Shown piece after piece: positions 1 to 8,294 of a DNA stretch of 47,879 nucleotides; position 1 is the stretch's first letter; the number at the start of each line of letters is the position of its first letter. The stretch is from contig CAMDKL010000026.1 in assembly GCA_945900945.1 (NCBI GenBank), positions 1-47,879 of the forward strand, in the 5' to 3' direction. Source of the stretch: Pirellula staleyi DSM 6068. GTDB taxonomy: Bacteria > Planctomycetota > Planctomycetia > Pirellulales > Pirellulaceae. A program made the position numbers and the translations under genes. The notes beneath the pieces were generated by a model. The model did no database searches. It was not told the origin of the DNA and saw nothing but the letters and a program-made list of their open reading frames with translations.

Positions 1-78
1 TTTTGGCGAACGGATTTTCCAATACACATACACCGAATGCCGGTATTATTACAATAGAATACTAGTTTCGGGTAAGCT

Positions 79-98
79 TTTCGACCTGTACGATTGAA
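79..98. repeat. 20-nt intergenic repeat, copy 1
   Basis: The sequence reads TTTCGACCYGTACGATTRAA. It recurs at 8177-8196 with two transitions. Both copies lie upstream of a gene for an exported protein (starts at 146 and 8295), 47 and 98 nt before the start codon. The core CGTACG in copy 2 is palindromic. It could be a regulatory site or a remnant of a dispersed planctomycete repeat. The rest of 1-145 shows no gene. Confidence 0.45.
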
Positions 99-145
99 TT
101 AGCCGAGTAAATTGAGTTTTTCCCCTCAAATTCTTTGGAGTCATT

Positions 146-1081
146 ATGAAGAGATCACGTGGTTTTACATTGGTGGAACTTTTGGTGGTTATCGCGATTA
201 TCGGAATTCTTGTTGGCCTATTATTGCCCGCTGTTCAGGCGGCCCGTGAGGCAGCGAGGCGCATGCAGTGCAGCAACAACCTAAAGCAGATTGGTTTGGC
301 TCTGCACAACTATCACGATGCCAACAATAAATTCCCGCAAGGATTCACCCGTAACCATTCGTGGGGATGGGCTGTGAGGATTTTGCCGTACATCGAGCAA
401 AGCAACCTTTTCAACAAGTTGGCATCTGATAGTGGAAATTGGGGACCGATCAACAACGCAGCAAATCCGATTCTCTTGGCAACGCTTCAGACGAAGATGC
501 CTGGATATCTTTGCCCTTCCGACTCTGCGCCTGATCTCAATGACAAGCGAACTTTGGGCGGACGACAAGTCAGCATGGGAAACTATGCTGGAGTCAATGG
601 AAGCCTCCTGTTTTTTCATCTGGGGGCATGGTATGACGCTGAAAGCTCCCCTGGAAATTATGTTGGTGGAAATGGTGCATTGTTCATGGATAGCAAAATT
701 GGCTTCCGCGACATCACGGATGGTACCAGCAACACATTGCTTGTGGGCGAACGCGATTACAAATTCCACAACGGCGTTGTCTGGCAAGGAACAACGAATA
801 CGAATGGAGGCTACGCCAATCGCCACTTCTGCATAAGCACAGCTGGATTTACGGATCTCGGACGCGATCACAAAATAAATGGCTTAGACCCGAACGCATT
901 CGGTAGCCGACACACCGGAGGAGCACAGTTTGCCTATTGCGATGGTTCTGTCCATTTCTTGTCGCAATCCATCAGCGTCTGGGACGGGGTGGAAACTGCT
1001 GGCCAAGCGGTGAGACCTTGGGGGGTGTTTGATCGAATGGGCGCCCGAAATGATGGTATGGTTGTTGAGACTCCTGAGTAA
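146..1081 (+). CDS. DUF1559 pseudopilin-like protein with N-terminal methylation motif
   Basis: The 311-residue protein begins with a type IV prepilin-like leader: basic MKRSRG, then [14 protein letters not shown] with the conserved Glu at position 5 after the Gly6/Phe7 cleavage site, followed by a hydrophobic helix running to about residue 35. The globular part matches the planctomycete DUF1559 family (SBP_bac_10). Near the C-terminus His256, nine residues and Asp266-Gly267 form the H-x9-DG motif typical of these proteins. A Shine-Dalgarno GGAG at 137-140 lies 5 nt before the ATG and fixes the start. The protein is probably processed by a prepilin peptidase and displayed in the envelope as a pseudopilin; planctomycetes carry many copies and their exact role is unknown. 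The lipoprotein gene 33 nt downstream is a common partner and probably co-transcribed. The length is ordinary for the family. Confidence 0.95.
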   Translation: MKRSRGFTLVELLVVIAIIGILVGLLLPAVQAAREAARRMQCSNNLKQIGLALHNYHDANNKFPQGFTRNHSWGWAVRILPYIEQSNLFNKLASDSGNWGPINNAANPILLATLQTKMPGYLCPSDSAPDLNDKRTLGGRQVSMGNYAGVNGSLLFFHLGAWYDAESSPGNYVGGNGALFMDSKIGFRDITDGTSNTLLVGERDYKFHNGVVWQGTTNTNGGYANRHFCISTAGFTDLGRDHKINGLDPNAFGSRHTGGAQFAYCDGSVHFLSQSISVWDGVETAGQAVRPWGVFDRMGARNDGMVVETPE

Positions 1082-1114
1082 GCTTACTAGAAGTTTTCCG
1101 TAAAGGTTTTCGAG

Positions 1115-1525
1115 ATGATGCGTCGGTCCAAAGTTAGTATTCTTCGTTGGGTAGTCCTGTTAGGGATGTGCACTTTGTTCGGCTGCGGAGGTGCGCAGTT
1201 CGGTCAGGTTTCGGGGCAAGTAACCTTGGATGGCAAACCACTGCCGGACATTGCCGTACGATTTGAGGACGAAGGAGGGAGCGCAGCCATTGCGAGAACC
1301 GATAAATCTGGGCATTATGAAATGCGGTACACCGTAGACCAAATTGGTGCCCCCGTTGGCAATCACAAAGTCACCATCTTCACTCCGGCTCCACTATCCG
1401 AGGGAACGGGAGAACGTGCCAAGGCGGAAATCGTGCCTGCCAAGTACAACACGAAGTCCGCACTTACGCAGGAGATTAAATCTGGAAAGCAGACATGCAA
1501 TTTCGAGCTGACTTCTAAACCCTAG
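1115..1525 (+). CDS. Small lipoprotein with carboxypeptidase-regulatory/transthyretin-like domain
   Basis: The 136-residue protein starts with a basic n-region (MMRRSK), a hydrophobic stretch and a lipobox-like LFGC, so it is probably lipidated on Cys24. The mature part opens with 'GQVTLDGKPLPDIAVRFED', the beta-sandwich signature of carboxypeptidase regulatory-like or transthyretin-like domains, and continues with 'TDKSGHYEM' and 'GNHKVTI', which fit the later strands. Such lipoproteins are very often encoded directly after DUF1559 genes in planctomycetes, as here. No catalytic residues are expected; a structural or binding role in the envelope is inferred. Two adjacent ATG codons (1115 and 1118) could each start translation; a weak AAGG lies upstream. 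Nothing suggests truncation. Confidence 0.85.
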   Translation: MMRRSKVSILRWVVLLGMCTLFGCGGAQFGQVSGQVTLDGKPLPDIAVRFEDEGGSAAIARTDKSGHYEMRYTVDQIGAPVGNHKVTIFTPAPLSEGTGERAKAEIVPAKYNTKSALTQEIKSGKQTCNFELTSKP

Positions 1526-1575
1526 CTTTGTCACTTGAAAACATCTTCTATGCCGAGTGCGTGTCATAACTCGCC

Positions 1576-2790
1576 TTAGAACGCTTTCTCGAGAATATTG
1601 ACCAAATCCAGCTCTGTTGGACGACGCGGATTCACGTCCATCAACCGCTTGATTTGAAATGCTCGATGGGCCACAGTGGGAATCCGTTCCCTTTTGAGAC
1701 CCAATTCGCTTAGTCGAGCCCTTATTCCAACGGCCTGGGTAAGTTCGACAACAGCCGCGATCGCTGCATCGGCTGTAGCCACTGAGGAAAGTCCAATTGG
1801 TTTGCAACCTAACCAACTGGCAACCTGTGCCATCGATTCCGTACATTCCGGCAAATTGAATCGCATCACATGTGGCAGAAGCAGGCCGTTGCCTTCGCCA
1901 TGACTACAATGGGTCAGTCCACCGATCGGGTATTCGAGAGCGTGGACAAGAGCGACACCGCTATTGGAGAAAGCCATCCCAGCTAACATTGCTGCTAACG
2001 CCATTCCATCACGAGCTTCTGAATCGTTCGGCTGTCGATACGCTCGTACAAGAAATCGTCCAACCAATCGAATGGCTTCCCCGCCTATCAGTTGGGTCAG
2101 GGGGTAGCTACCTTCGTATGCTCTCGCTTGAGGATCCACTTCAGTCATCTCGCTAAAGTCTCGATTCGTAACCGCTTCGATGGCGTGTACGAGCGTGTCG
2201 ATTCCGCTATGAGCCGTTACAGTCGGAGGGCAGGAATCGGTTAGCGCAGGGTCAACGATTGCAACGTTGGGTCGCAGCCATCGGCTAAGCGTGCTGACTT
2301 TTGTTTCTGCGATGGAGTCCGTTAAAACTGCCGCATGCGAAACCTCGCTACCGGTGCCGGCAGTGGTTGGCATCGCTATCAAAGGCAGAATTGGCCCCGG
2401 CACAACGTCGAAACCAAAGTAGTCGCGAGGAGATCCTCCGTGCCGCAACACCGTTGCAGTAATCTTGCCAACGTCTAAATTGCTACCGCCTCCAATTGCA
2501 ACAACTCCGTCTGCTGCGATTCGTCTTCCAAACGTGATGGCATCTAGTGCGGTCTCGATTGGCGGCTCGGGAACGCAACCATCGAAAACATGGGCTCTAG
2601 GAAAAGCGTGTTTCAAAGCTCGAAGCAACTCTAAAACCTGCGGCAGATTTGCGATGGTCCTGTCAGCGATAACCAGTGGTTGAGCTACATTCAAACGCTG
2701 CAACTCATCTGGCAGCAACATTGAGCATCCGCGACCAAAGCGAATGTTTGCGGCGGTAGCAAATTGCCAAATGGTGTTTTTTGTTTGCAT
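1576..2790 (-). CDS. Iron-containing alcohol dehydrogenase family protein
   Basis: The 404-residue protein has the group III (Fe-type) alcohol dehydrogenase layout. An N-terminal Rossmann-like half carries the NAD(P)-binding 'GGGSNLDVGK' at about 100-109 and 'PTTAGTGSE' at 141-149. The helical C-terminal half carries a full metal set: Asp198 and His202 in 'SGIDTLVHAIEA', His283 in 'ALVHALEYPIGG' and His297 in 'HCSHGEGNGLLLPH'. It is therefore expected to be an active cytoplasmic NAD(P)-dependent alcohol/aldehyde oxidoreductase; the substrate cannot be told from sequence. The ATG at 2790 lacks a clear Shine-Dalgarno and lies only 18 nt after the stop of the yhaN/sbcC-like gene, so it is probably read through from that operon. 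It is convergent with the lipoprotein gene, 50 nt away. Alternatives within the family include 1,3-propanediol or lactaldehyde dehydrogenases. Confidence 0.93.
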   Translation of the reverse strand: MQTKNTIWQFATAANIRFGRGCSMLLPDELQRLNVAQPLVIADRTIANLPQVLELLRALKHAFPRAHVFDGCVPEPPIETALDAITFGRRIAADGVVAIGGGSNLDVGKITATVLRHGGSPRDYFGFDVVPGPILPLIAMPTTAGTGSEVSHAAVLTDSIAETKVSTLSRWLRPNVAIVDPALTDSCPPTVTAHSGIDTLVHAIEAVTNRDFSEMTEVDPQARAYEGSYPLTQLIGGEAIRLVGRFLVRAYRQPNDSEARDGMALAAMLAGMAFSNSGVALVHALEYPIGGLTHCSHGEGNGLLLPHVMRFNLPECTESMAQVASWLGCKPIGLSSVATADAAIAAVVELTQAVGIRARLSELGLKRERIPTVAHRAFQIKRLMDVNPRRPTELDLVNILEKAF

Positions 2791-2808
2791 GTGCGTCGTG
2801 TTATCGTG

Positions 2809-5800
2809 TTAGGAAGCATTTTCCTTGGATGTACTCCACCAGAGATCGTGCGGTTCGCCTTCCAATGGCAGCTCAATTTGATCGATTTCGTACCAAAGAC
2901 ACTGTGCCGTCTCCGCCACTGGCTCCTCATCGTAGTGGTACCAAAGTCGATCCATACCGGCCGGTTCCCATTGGACTGGAGCAACCGGTGCAGGAATCGG
3001 TTGCCGTCGCGGCTGGCGGCTAACTCGCTCCAACTTTAACGCCGGCGGCTGCTCCGTCGTTTCAATGAAATCCGACCTCAACGGAATTGTCGACCTCAAA
3101 GGCGTTGCTGGCGTCATTGGGATGGAAGGGATCTCGATCGTTGGTAACGGCACACGCTCTACGACTGGCTGGCTGGCTTCTGAAAACTTCGCCAACACGG
3201 GAGCGTCAACGGCAGGCTTATCGACGATGACTTCCGATACCCGACGCACACCTTTTTGGACGGGTACATCGTGCGGTTGATAGATGCGAGCGTCACCGGT
3301 CTGGCCTTGTGTAGGCAATACGCGCACCTGCACGTCAATGTCGTGAAAGATCCGCATAATGTGCTCATGGCACGTGAACATGATCACCTGGTGACCGAGC
3401 GATGCGAAGTCGCGTAACACTTTGGCCGCATGCGTCGCGCGGATCGAGTCGAAGTTGACCAATACGTCATCCAGCACCAAAGGCAACGTCACTCCGCGTC
3501 GAGAATAGGCAGCCGCCAATGATAACCGCAACGCGATGAAGACCGCTTCGCGTGTACCTCGACTTAGCACTTCGAGTGGCAAGCTCTGGTTCTTTTCGTT
3601 GTCTATCCTCAGAGCGTTTTTGCCGAGTGGTGTCCAAACGCGAACGTACTTGCCATCGGTCAGTTGTTTCAGGAACGCTGAAGCCTCACGTAATGTCTCC
3701 GGCTGACGTTCCGTTTCGTAGACTTCACATACTTTTTCTAGCATGCACGTCGTCGCAGAGAGCGTTCGCCAATGTTCGGCACAGGCCTCCAGTTGCCTCT
3801 CAAGACAAGCCAGTTCGAGCTTTACCTCTGCCAAACGGTGATCGGCGGCCAGGCTCTTCATTTCTTGAGCTGTTTCGCCCTGTCGTTGTAGCAATTGCGA
3901 GACCCGTTCATCCGCCTGTTGGCTTCGCTGTCCAAGCGTTTCCCAACGCTTCTCCAACTCGCCGGCCGGAGCATTCTCTAGTAGACGTGAAATCGACTCA
4001 TAGGGAACATGGCCACCGATGATCGCACTGATTCGCGAGTCGAGATCTGCGATTTCCTGCTTCAGCTTCAAAAACTGATGTTTTAGCGAAAGCTGCTCTT
4101 CGAGTTGCTGTTGGTTTTCCACTCCCATTTCCGCTAAGTGCGTTTGGCGAGCACGAATCCATCGCTCCATCAGCCTTTGCAAAGACTTTTGCTTCTTGGA
4201 GAGCTCTTCATCTTCGGCACGCAATTGACGTCGAAGCGCGATGTACTGTTGGTGCTGAGCAAGTGTATTGGACAGTTCCTGTAGTTTGAGCAGCGGTCCG
4301 TCGGTGACGCCATCCTTAGGCAACGCAGTCGCTGCTGCCGTTCTCAGCGCAACCTGGTCATCCCGATTGCGTTGCTCTCGCTTGTCAACTCGATCGCGTG
4401 AATCGCGCGATTGACGGCCATCTCGGTCCGAAGTTTTGTTGGGACTGCCCTGAGAGTTTTCGCGAGAATGTTCGACGCGTTCCAGTAATGAACGTGCCGC
4501 TGGATCTTTGTACTCATGACTTGCATCATCGACTGCAACTTTCAATTGCAACGACAATGCCTCGATGCGTTGCAGGCCGGTAGCCAATTCCAGTTTACGC
4601 TGATCCAGTTCGTCCTCGTGTACTTTTAATCGTCGCCGAGTCTGTAGTAACGATTCATAACCCTCGGCAAGCACTCGAATGTTTTTGGGAGAAAGTGAAT
4701 CGGCAAGCCCAAGTTGGCCAAGTGTCTTTTTCCATTGATTGCGTGCCGACTTTAGACCATGGATTGCATCTAGTCCATGCTGTCGGACAGTCCGGTAACG
4801 CTGCTGAGCTGCTTGCAGATTGTGAAACACCGGCAAATAATTCTCGCACTGAGCGACATCGTGTTCTGCTTCACGTATGCGTTGCTCCAAGGAACCACCA
4901 TGCTCGGGCAGTAGTTTAAGCAACTCTTCGCGTTCGGATTCCGTCTTTCGAACTTGGACACCGAGCGCTTCGAGCTGCGAATCGCAATCTTTTAGGTCGT
5001 CGCTAGAGCTGTCTTCAAGCCGTTTCCAAAAGTAATAGGTTCCAATTAGGACAGCGGTACCCAAGAGGAATAGCATCAGTCCAAACGATTGTTCTGTCGA
5101 AATTTCTCGGGCCAGATTGGCCGCTTTCTCTGCTGCAGAGAACGGCCAACGGGAAACCGCTTTGATTGGCGGAGAACTGGTCCAGTGCCAACCAAAGAAT
5201 TTACCCAAGCCGAGAATCAGCATGATCGAACCGAGGATAAACGGCGGTGCGAGTCGAAACACGTGGTCGACCGGCAAGCCTTCTTCGCCTTCCATGCTGA
5301 CCGCATCTTCTTCGATCTCGCGTTTGTGCTTTACTAGCTTGTCCAATCGCTCCTCTAAATTTTGACTCTTGCGCAACGAAAGCAACAATTCGCTCGATTT
5401 TTTGTGTGCTTTTTGGAGATCCTTTTCGTTCCTCACCGATAGAAAGCCACTGATTTCGGCAGCAAGTCGATCCGCCTCCTTTTTGTCGTTCAGTCCCTGC
5501 TCTTTGGCCTGTTTGAGTCGAACCTGATGGGTGCGTACATCCCGCGCCGGGCCCGCGAGCTGACTGATCGCCTGCCGAGACAAGTCAGGCATATTAGCCA
5601 AGCGTTTGTCGTTGAGCAACGATTCTTGATCCTGCTCGCTGAGCCCTAACCGCTTTGCGTCCTCGATCAATTGCTCCTGCGTCTGAACATAGTCCGATTC
5701 CAAGCGTTGGATCTGCTTTTGAAGCGAAATGATCCATGGCCCTTGTTCACCTGCCGCTTCGATTTTTCCTGCTAAGGAAAGGATTCCCTTGCTAACAGGC

Positions 5801-6729
5801 ATCTCGCCAGCACGTTGTCGAATCTGCTTGCGTTCTTCTTTAACCGCTTGAACTTGGCGTCGCTTGTCCTCGATCTGCTCTTGAATTTCCCGAAGCTTTT
5901 CGATCGCATTCTCAGGCAAATCGACGCGTGCATTGAGAGCCTTGAGGCGATTGCGAGTGTTGTCCCGTTGCACCCAAGGTTCTCGGACTTGCACCGCCGT
6001 TTCAACCGCTCTCGCTTCGAGTTCCCATTGTTCGCTGCGTTGGCGTAGCTCCTCGATCTCAGTGTGTTGGTTCTTGCGATGCGCGGCTAGTTCACCCCAC
6101 CGCCTGCCTCGCGCCGTATGCTGCTCCAATTCGTCGCGTAGCTTCTCGCGTCTGGCCAACATCGTCGACATCTGCCCCGTATCAGCCGAGACCGAAACGA
6201 TTTGACCGCGAGCTGTTTTGAGTTGACGCATCACATCCACCAGCGACACACGATCGAGTCCACTCGATAATTTGTATAGTTCGTCCGCTGCATCGGTATC
6301 GTCCAGCGTGCTCAACTCCTGCAATTCCCTAAGTCCAATAGCAAATACATTGGTAAAGATCGACTCGTCCACGCTGCCGAGCAGCGAGGTGAGGCGGTGT
6401 TGTCCTTGTGTGACCCCATCGCTGCTAGTAACGGTCAGTTGCCCGACAATGCTGGGGTCATTGAGCGTCGCACGCCTTGCGATTTCATAACCGCCACCTG
6501 GACCGCTGACTCGCATCGCGCCACCAGGCTTGCCAGGAAACACGGGAGGCAAATACCGCTGCCGACGCTCCGCCGTGAAACCGTACAGCATCGTCCTCAA
6601 AAACTGCATCAACGTCGTCTTGCCCGCTTCGTTGGGGCCATAAAAAACGGTCATGCCATCCGGCAACGAATCGACCGAGAGACCAGACCATACACCAAAG
6701 CCATCTATCTGAATGTCACGTACCTTCAT
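2809..6729 (-). CDS. YhaN/SbcC-like AAA+ (SMC-type) ATPase with membrane segments and Pro-rich tail
   Basis: The 1306-residue protein is an SMC/Rad50-type ATPase. Walker A (GPNEAGKTT) is at 31-39. Long coiled-coil arms follow on both sides of a central region with two predicted transmembrane helices at about 494-516 and 545-569. The C-terminal ATPase half has the ABC signature 'LSRGTREAVFIALRLSL' near 1052, Walker B 'LPLVLDDVLVNFD' near 1085 and the H-loop 'MFTCHEH' near 1118. Central membrane helices point to the YhaN subfamily rather than classical SbcC, which has a zinc hook. About 150 residues beyond the ATPase form a Pro-rich tail ending in three LWY/LWW motifs, which I do not know from YhaN. 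The start codon overlaps the stop of the phosphoesterase gene by ATGA, indicating coupled translation and a complex. The inferred role is DNA-end processing or repair at the membrane. The gene is longer than B. subtilis yhaN, partly because of the tail. Confidence 0.9.
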   Translation of the reverse strand: MKVRDIQIDGFGVWSGLSVDSLPDGMTVFYGPNEAGKTTLMQFLRTMLYGFTAERRQRYLPPVFPGKPGGAMRVSGPGGGYEIARRATLNDPSIVGQLTVTSSDGVTQGQHRLTSLLGSVDESIFTNVFAIGLRELQELSTLDDTDAADELYKLSSGLDRVSLVDVMRQLKTARGQIVSVSADTGQMSTMLARREKLRDELEQHTARGRRWGELAAHRKNQHTEIEELRQRSEQWELEARAVETAVQVREPWVQRDNTRNRLKALNARVDLPENAIEKLREIQEQIEDKRRQVQAVKEERKQIRQRAGEMPVSKGILSLAGKIEAAGEQGPWIISLQKQIQRLESDYVQTQEQLIEDAKRLGLSEQDQESLLNDKRLANMPDLSRQAISQLAGPARDVRTHQVRLKQAKEQGLNDKKEADRLAAEISGFLSVRNEKDLQKAHKKSSELLLSLRKSQNLEERLDKLVKHKREIEEDAVSMEGEEGLPVDHVFRLAPPFILGSIMLILGLGKFFGWHWTSSPPIKAVSRWPFSAAEKAANLAREISTEQSFGLMLFLLGTAVLIGTYYFWKRLEDSSSDDLKDCDSQLEALGVQVRKTESEREELLKLLPEHGGSLEQRIREAEHDVAQCENYLPVFHNLQAAQQRYRTVRQHGLDAIHGLKSARNQWKKTLGQLGLADSLSPKNIRVLAEGYESLLQTRRRLKVHEDELDQRKLELATGLQRIEALSLQLKVAVDDASHEYKDPAARSLLERVEHSRENSQGSPNKTSDRDGRQSRDSRDRVDKREQRNRDDQVALRTAAATALPKDGVTDGPLLKLQELSNTLAQHQQYIALRRQLRAEDEELSKKQKSLQRLMERWIRARQTHLAEMGVENQQQLEEQLSLKHQFLKLKQEIADLDSRISAIIGGHVPYESISRLLENAPAGELEKRWETLGQRSQQADERVSQLLQRQGETAQEMKSLAADHRLAEVKLELACLERQLEACAEHWRTLSATTCMLEKVCEVYETERQPETLREASAFLKQLTDGKYVRVWTPLGKNALRIDNEKNQSLPLEVLSRGTREAVFIALRLSLAAAYSRRGVTLPLVLDDVLVNFDSIRATHAAKVLRDFASLGHQVIMFTCHEHIMRIFHDIDVQVRVLPTQGQTGDARIYQPHDVPVQKGVRRVSEVIVDKPAVDAPVLAKFSEASQPVVERVPLPTIEIPSIPMTPATPLRSTIPLRSDFIETTEQPPALKLERVSRQPRRQPIPAPVAPVQWEPAGMDRLWYHYDEEPVAETAQCLWYEIDQIELPLEGEPHDLWWSTSKENAS

Positions 6730-7994
6730 GCTTTGGTACCTCCAAATTTCCTTGTGGATGCCAGTAGATCGATCTTATGACCGCGCAGTAAATCGACCCC
6801 TAGTAAAGTAGCACGGTCGAGCATTCCCGTGACGGTGTTCGCATCTTCGTTGACTAAAAGCGATTGCCAAGCGGGGTTGCCGGGCGTCTCACTTTCAACC
6901 AGCGTCTTGAGATTAACGTTTTTACCCAAACTCTTACGGCTCTCGGAACAGGTTCTCAAGAAGTCACCGAGTATTGTTTCTTCCTCTTGCCACTTCTTTG
7001 GGAAAGCCTTAGGAGAAAGGACCTCGATATCCGTTGACCATACGGAACATGAGCCGTGTCCATACTCGCGTCGGAGCCAAGAAAGGATCTCTTCGAGAGA
7101 AGCGGGGCCAACCTGCGAAGCATTTTCCAAATCCATTTCAATCCGCCAGTTTACGATCAGGTGGCGAGTGCCATTTTCCGATTGCAACCGCGAAACGCGT
7201 TTCGTCATCAACTGACGAATGTCTCGCCCGAGAGCCAAGTCCTCGGTATCTAATGTTTGAGTGACGTATCGAAACACGTCGACATCTTGGGCCGTTATTT
7301 GAGCGTCGTGGTTTCCGTCTACCTCTACGGTCCAATAGCCATGCGAGCCATCCTCGGAAAAGGAACGGCCTTGAGGTGTTCCACAGATACGCATGTGAGG
7401 AGCTTCGCCATGGAGTGTTTGCCGCTGATGATTGCCGCCAAGTGCCCAATAATCGATGCGTTGACTGAGCAGCGAATCACGATCGGCGACCCCGTGAGCA
7501 AGTGCAATGACATACGTATCATCTGCTTCCAGTTGAAATTCTGCGGCTCGGATCGACTCGCGTCCATCGTTGGATCGCCCTAAAATCGTGGCCAGCGCAA
7601 AACCGTTGCGACGGTAAACGACCGGTTCAAGCTGGCGTTTGGAAAAGAGATGAACGTTGGCTGGCAGGGCAACCGCATCCGGCCAGCGGTCTGGATCGTC
7701 GACTTGGCCACCGGCCCAGTAAACTTGAATATTGCGTTGCTGAAGTTGCTCGAATTGTTCCAGCAAAAATGCAGGGCCCGCAGCACCGCAGGATACAGGA
7801 TTCAGAAGATCACCCGCGAGCAGAATGAAGTCCACATTTTCGACGATGGCAGTCTCGAAGATCGCTTCGGCGGCCTTCCACGGAGCATCGACGAGAGTCT
7901 GCTTCAGGTGCTCGGGCAAATCGATGAGATCCTGCATCGGACGCTCAAGATGAAAATCCCCGGCGTGAATAAAGCGAATGGATTCCTTGCCCAT
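6726..7994 (-). CDS. YhaO/SbcD-like metallophosphoesterase (degenerate motifs)
   Basis: With the ATG at 7994 the protein has 422 residues. This start is preferred because AGGGAGG at 8001-8007 lies 6 nt upstream; an in-frame TTG at 8036 would add 14 residues without support. The fold is the calcineurin-like phosphoesterase of Mre11/SbcD/YhaO: 'FIHAGDFHLERP' supplies Asp13 and His15, 'VDFILLAGDLLN' supplies the GD motif at 61-62, 'VIALAHG' gives His167, and 'DYWALGGNHQRQ' with 'GTPQGR' is the YhaO-type C-terminal signature. Where active enzymes have GNH(D/E), this protein reads 'WAGGQVDD' (94-100), and GHxH reads GGNH (186-189), so Asn, catalytic His and one metal His appear lost. It is first in the operon and overlaps the yhaN-like gene by 4 nt. 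It is probably the partner of that ATPase, with weakened or altered nuclease activity. Confidence 0.88.
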   Translation of the reverse strand: MGKESIRFIHAGDFHLERPMQDLIDLPEHLKQTLVDAPWKAAEAIFETAIVENVDFILLAGDLLNPVSCGAAGPAFLLEQFEQLQQRNIQVYWAGGQVDDPDRWPDAVALPANVHLFSKRQLEPVVYRRNGFALATILGRSNDGRESIRAAEFQLEADDTYVIALAHGVADRDSLLSQRIDYWALGGNHQRQTLHGEAPHMRICGTPQGRSFSEDGSHGYWTVEVDGNHDAQITAQDVDVFRYVTQTLDTEDLALGRDIRQLMTKRVSRLQSENGTRHLIVNWRIEMDLENASQVGPASLEEILSWLRREYGHGSCSVWSTDIEVLSPKAFPKKWQEEETILGDFLRTCSESRKSLGKNVNLKTLVESETPGNPAWQSLLVNEDANTVTGMLDRATLLGVDLLRGHKIDLLASTRKFGGTKA

Positions 7995-8176
7995 GACCAC
8001 CCTCCCTGTGGATAGAATTCGATCACTCTGCTCCAAAGCAGAAGTGTGCCTCGACTCCTACGGCAGCCAGCAATGCTAGCAAACGGATGTTGAGTCGCGA
8101 CAAGTGGGGAGTTTAGTGGAAATGGATAGTCTCTGCCAATGTCGATTCCCTGGATGCGCTGCAAAATGCAAAAAAA

Positions 8177-8196
8177 TTTCGACCCGTACGATTAAA
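8177..8196. repeat. 20-nt intergenic repeat, copy 2
   Basis: This copy of TTTCGACCYGTACGATTRAA differs from 79-98 by two transitions. It lies 98 nt upstream of the GGT-like gene and 10 nt before the hairpin at 8206-8225, so the two may form one dispersed element. Confidence 0.45.
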
Positions 8197-8205
8197 ACAT
8201 CCTTG

Positions 8206-8225
8206 CCGGTGGCGTCAGCCACTGG
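8206..8225. repeat. Short hairpin (CCGGTGGC/GCCACTGG)
   Basis: Eight-base arms with one G-T pair surround a GTCA loop. Similar 'ggtggcgtcagccac' sequences are, from memory, dispersed in planctomycete intergenic regions, so this is more likely a REP-like repeat than a terminator; there is no T-tract. Confidence 0.4.
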
Positions 8226-8294
8226 AACCATGACGTCCTAACTGCTTGGTAATTCGATATAGTACTTCCCATGTAAGCACAAACCTATCGATGG

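Larger units (their letters stand above)
7995..8294. other. Divergent intergenic region between yhaO-like and GGT-like genes
   Basis: These 300 bases separate two divergent genes and should hold both promoters. They contain the Shine-Dalgarno of the minus-strand gene (8001-8007), the second copy of the 20-nt repeat (8177-8196) and a small hairpin (8206-8225). No convincing -35/-10 pair could be fixed; TATAGT at 8258-8263 is a possible -10 for the plus-strand gene but has no matching -35. No gene is evident. Confidence 0.6.

Noticed and set aside
50-55. TACAAT as a -10 box for the DUF1559 gene
   Set aside because: No acceptable -35 sequence lies 15-19 nt upstream, so no promoter was called.
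281-871. Long antisense reading frame (196 codons) over the DUF1559 gene
   Set aside because: It lies wholly within a clear DUF1559 gene, has no ribosome binding site and no recognisable motif.
3552-4022. Plus-strand reading frame of 156 codons opposite the YhaN-like gene
   Set aside because: It is antisense to the signature and coiled-coil part of the ATPase gene and shows no motif or ribosome binding site.
7995-8036. Upstream TTG start for the YhaO-like gene
   Set aside because: A strong Shine-Dalgarno (AGGGAGG, 8001-8007) is correctly placed for ATG at 7994 and would lie inside the extended coding region.
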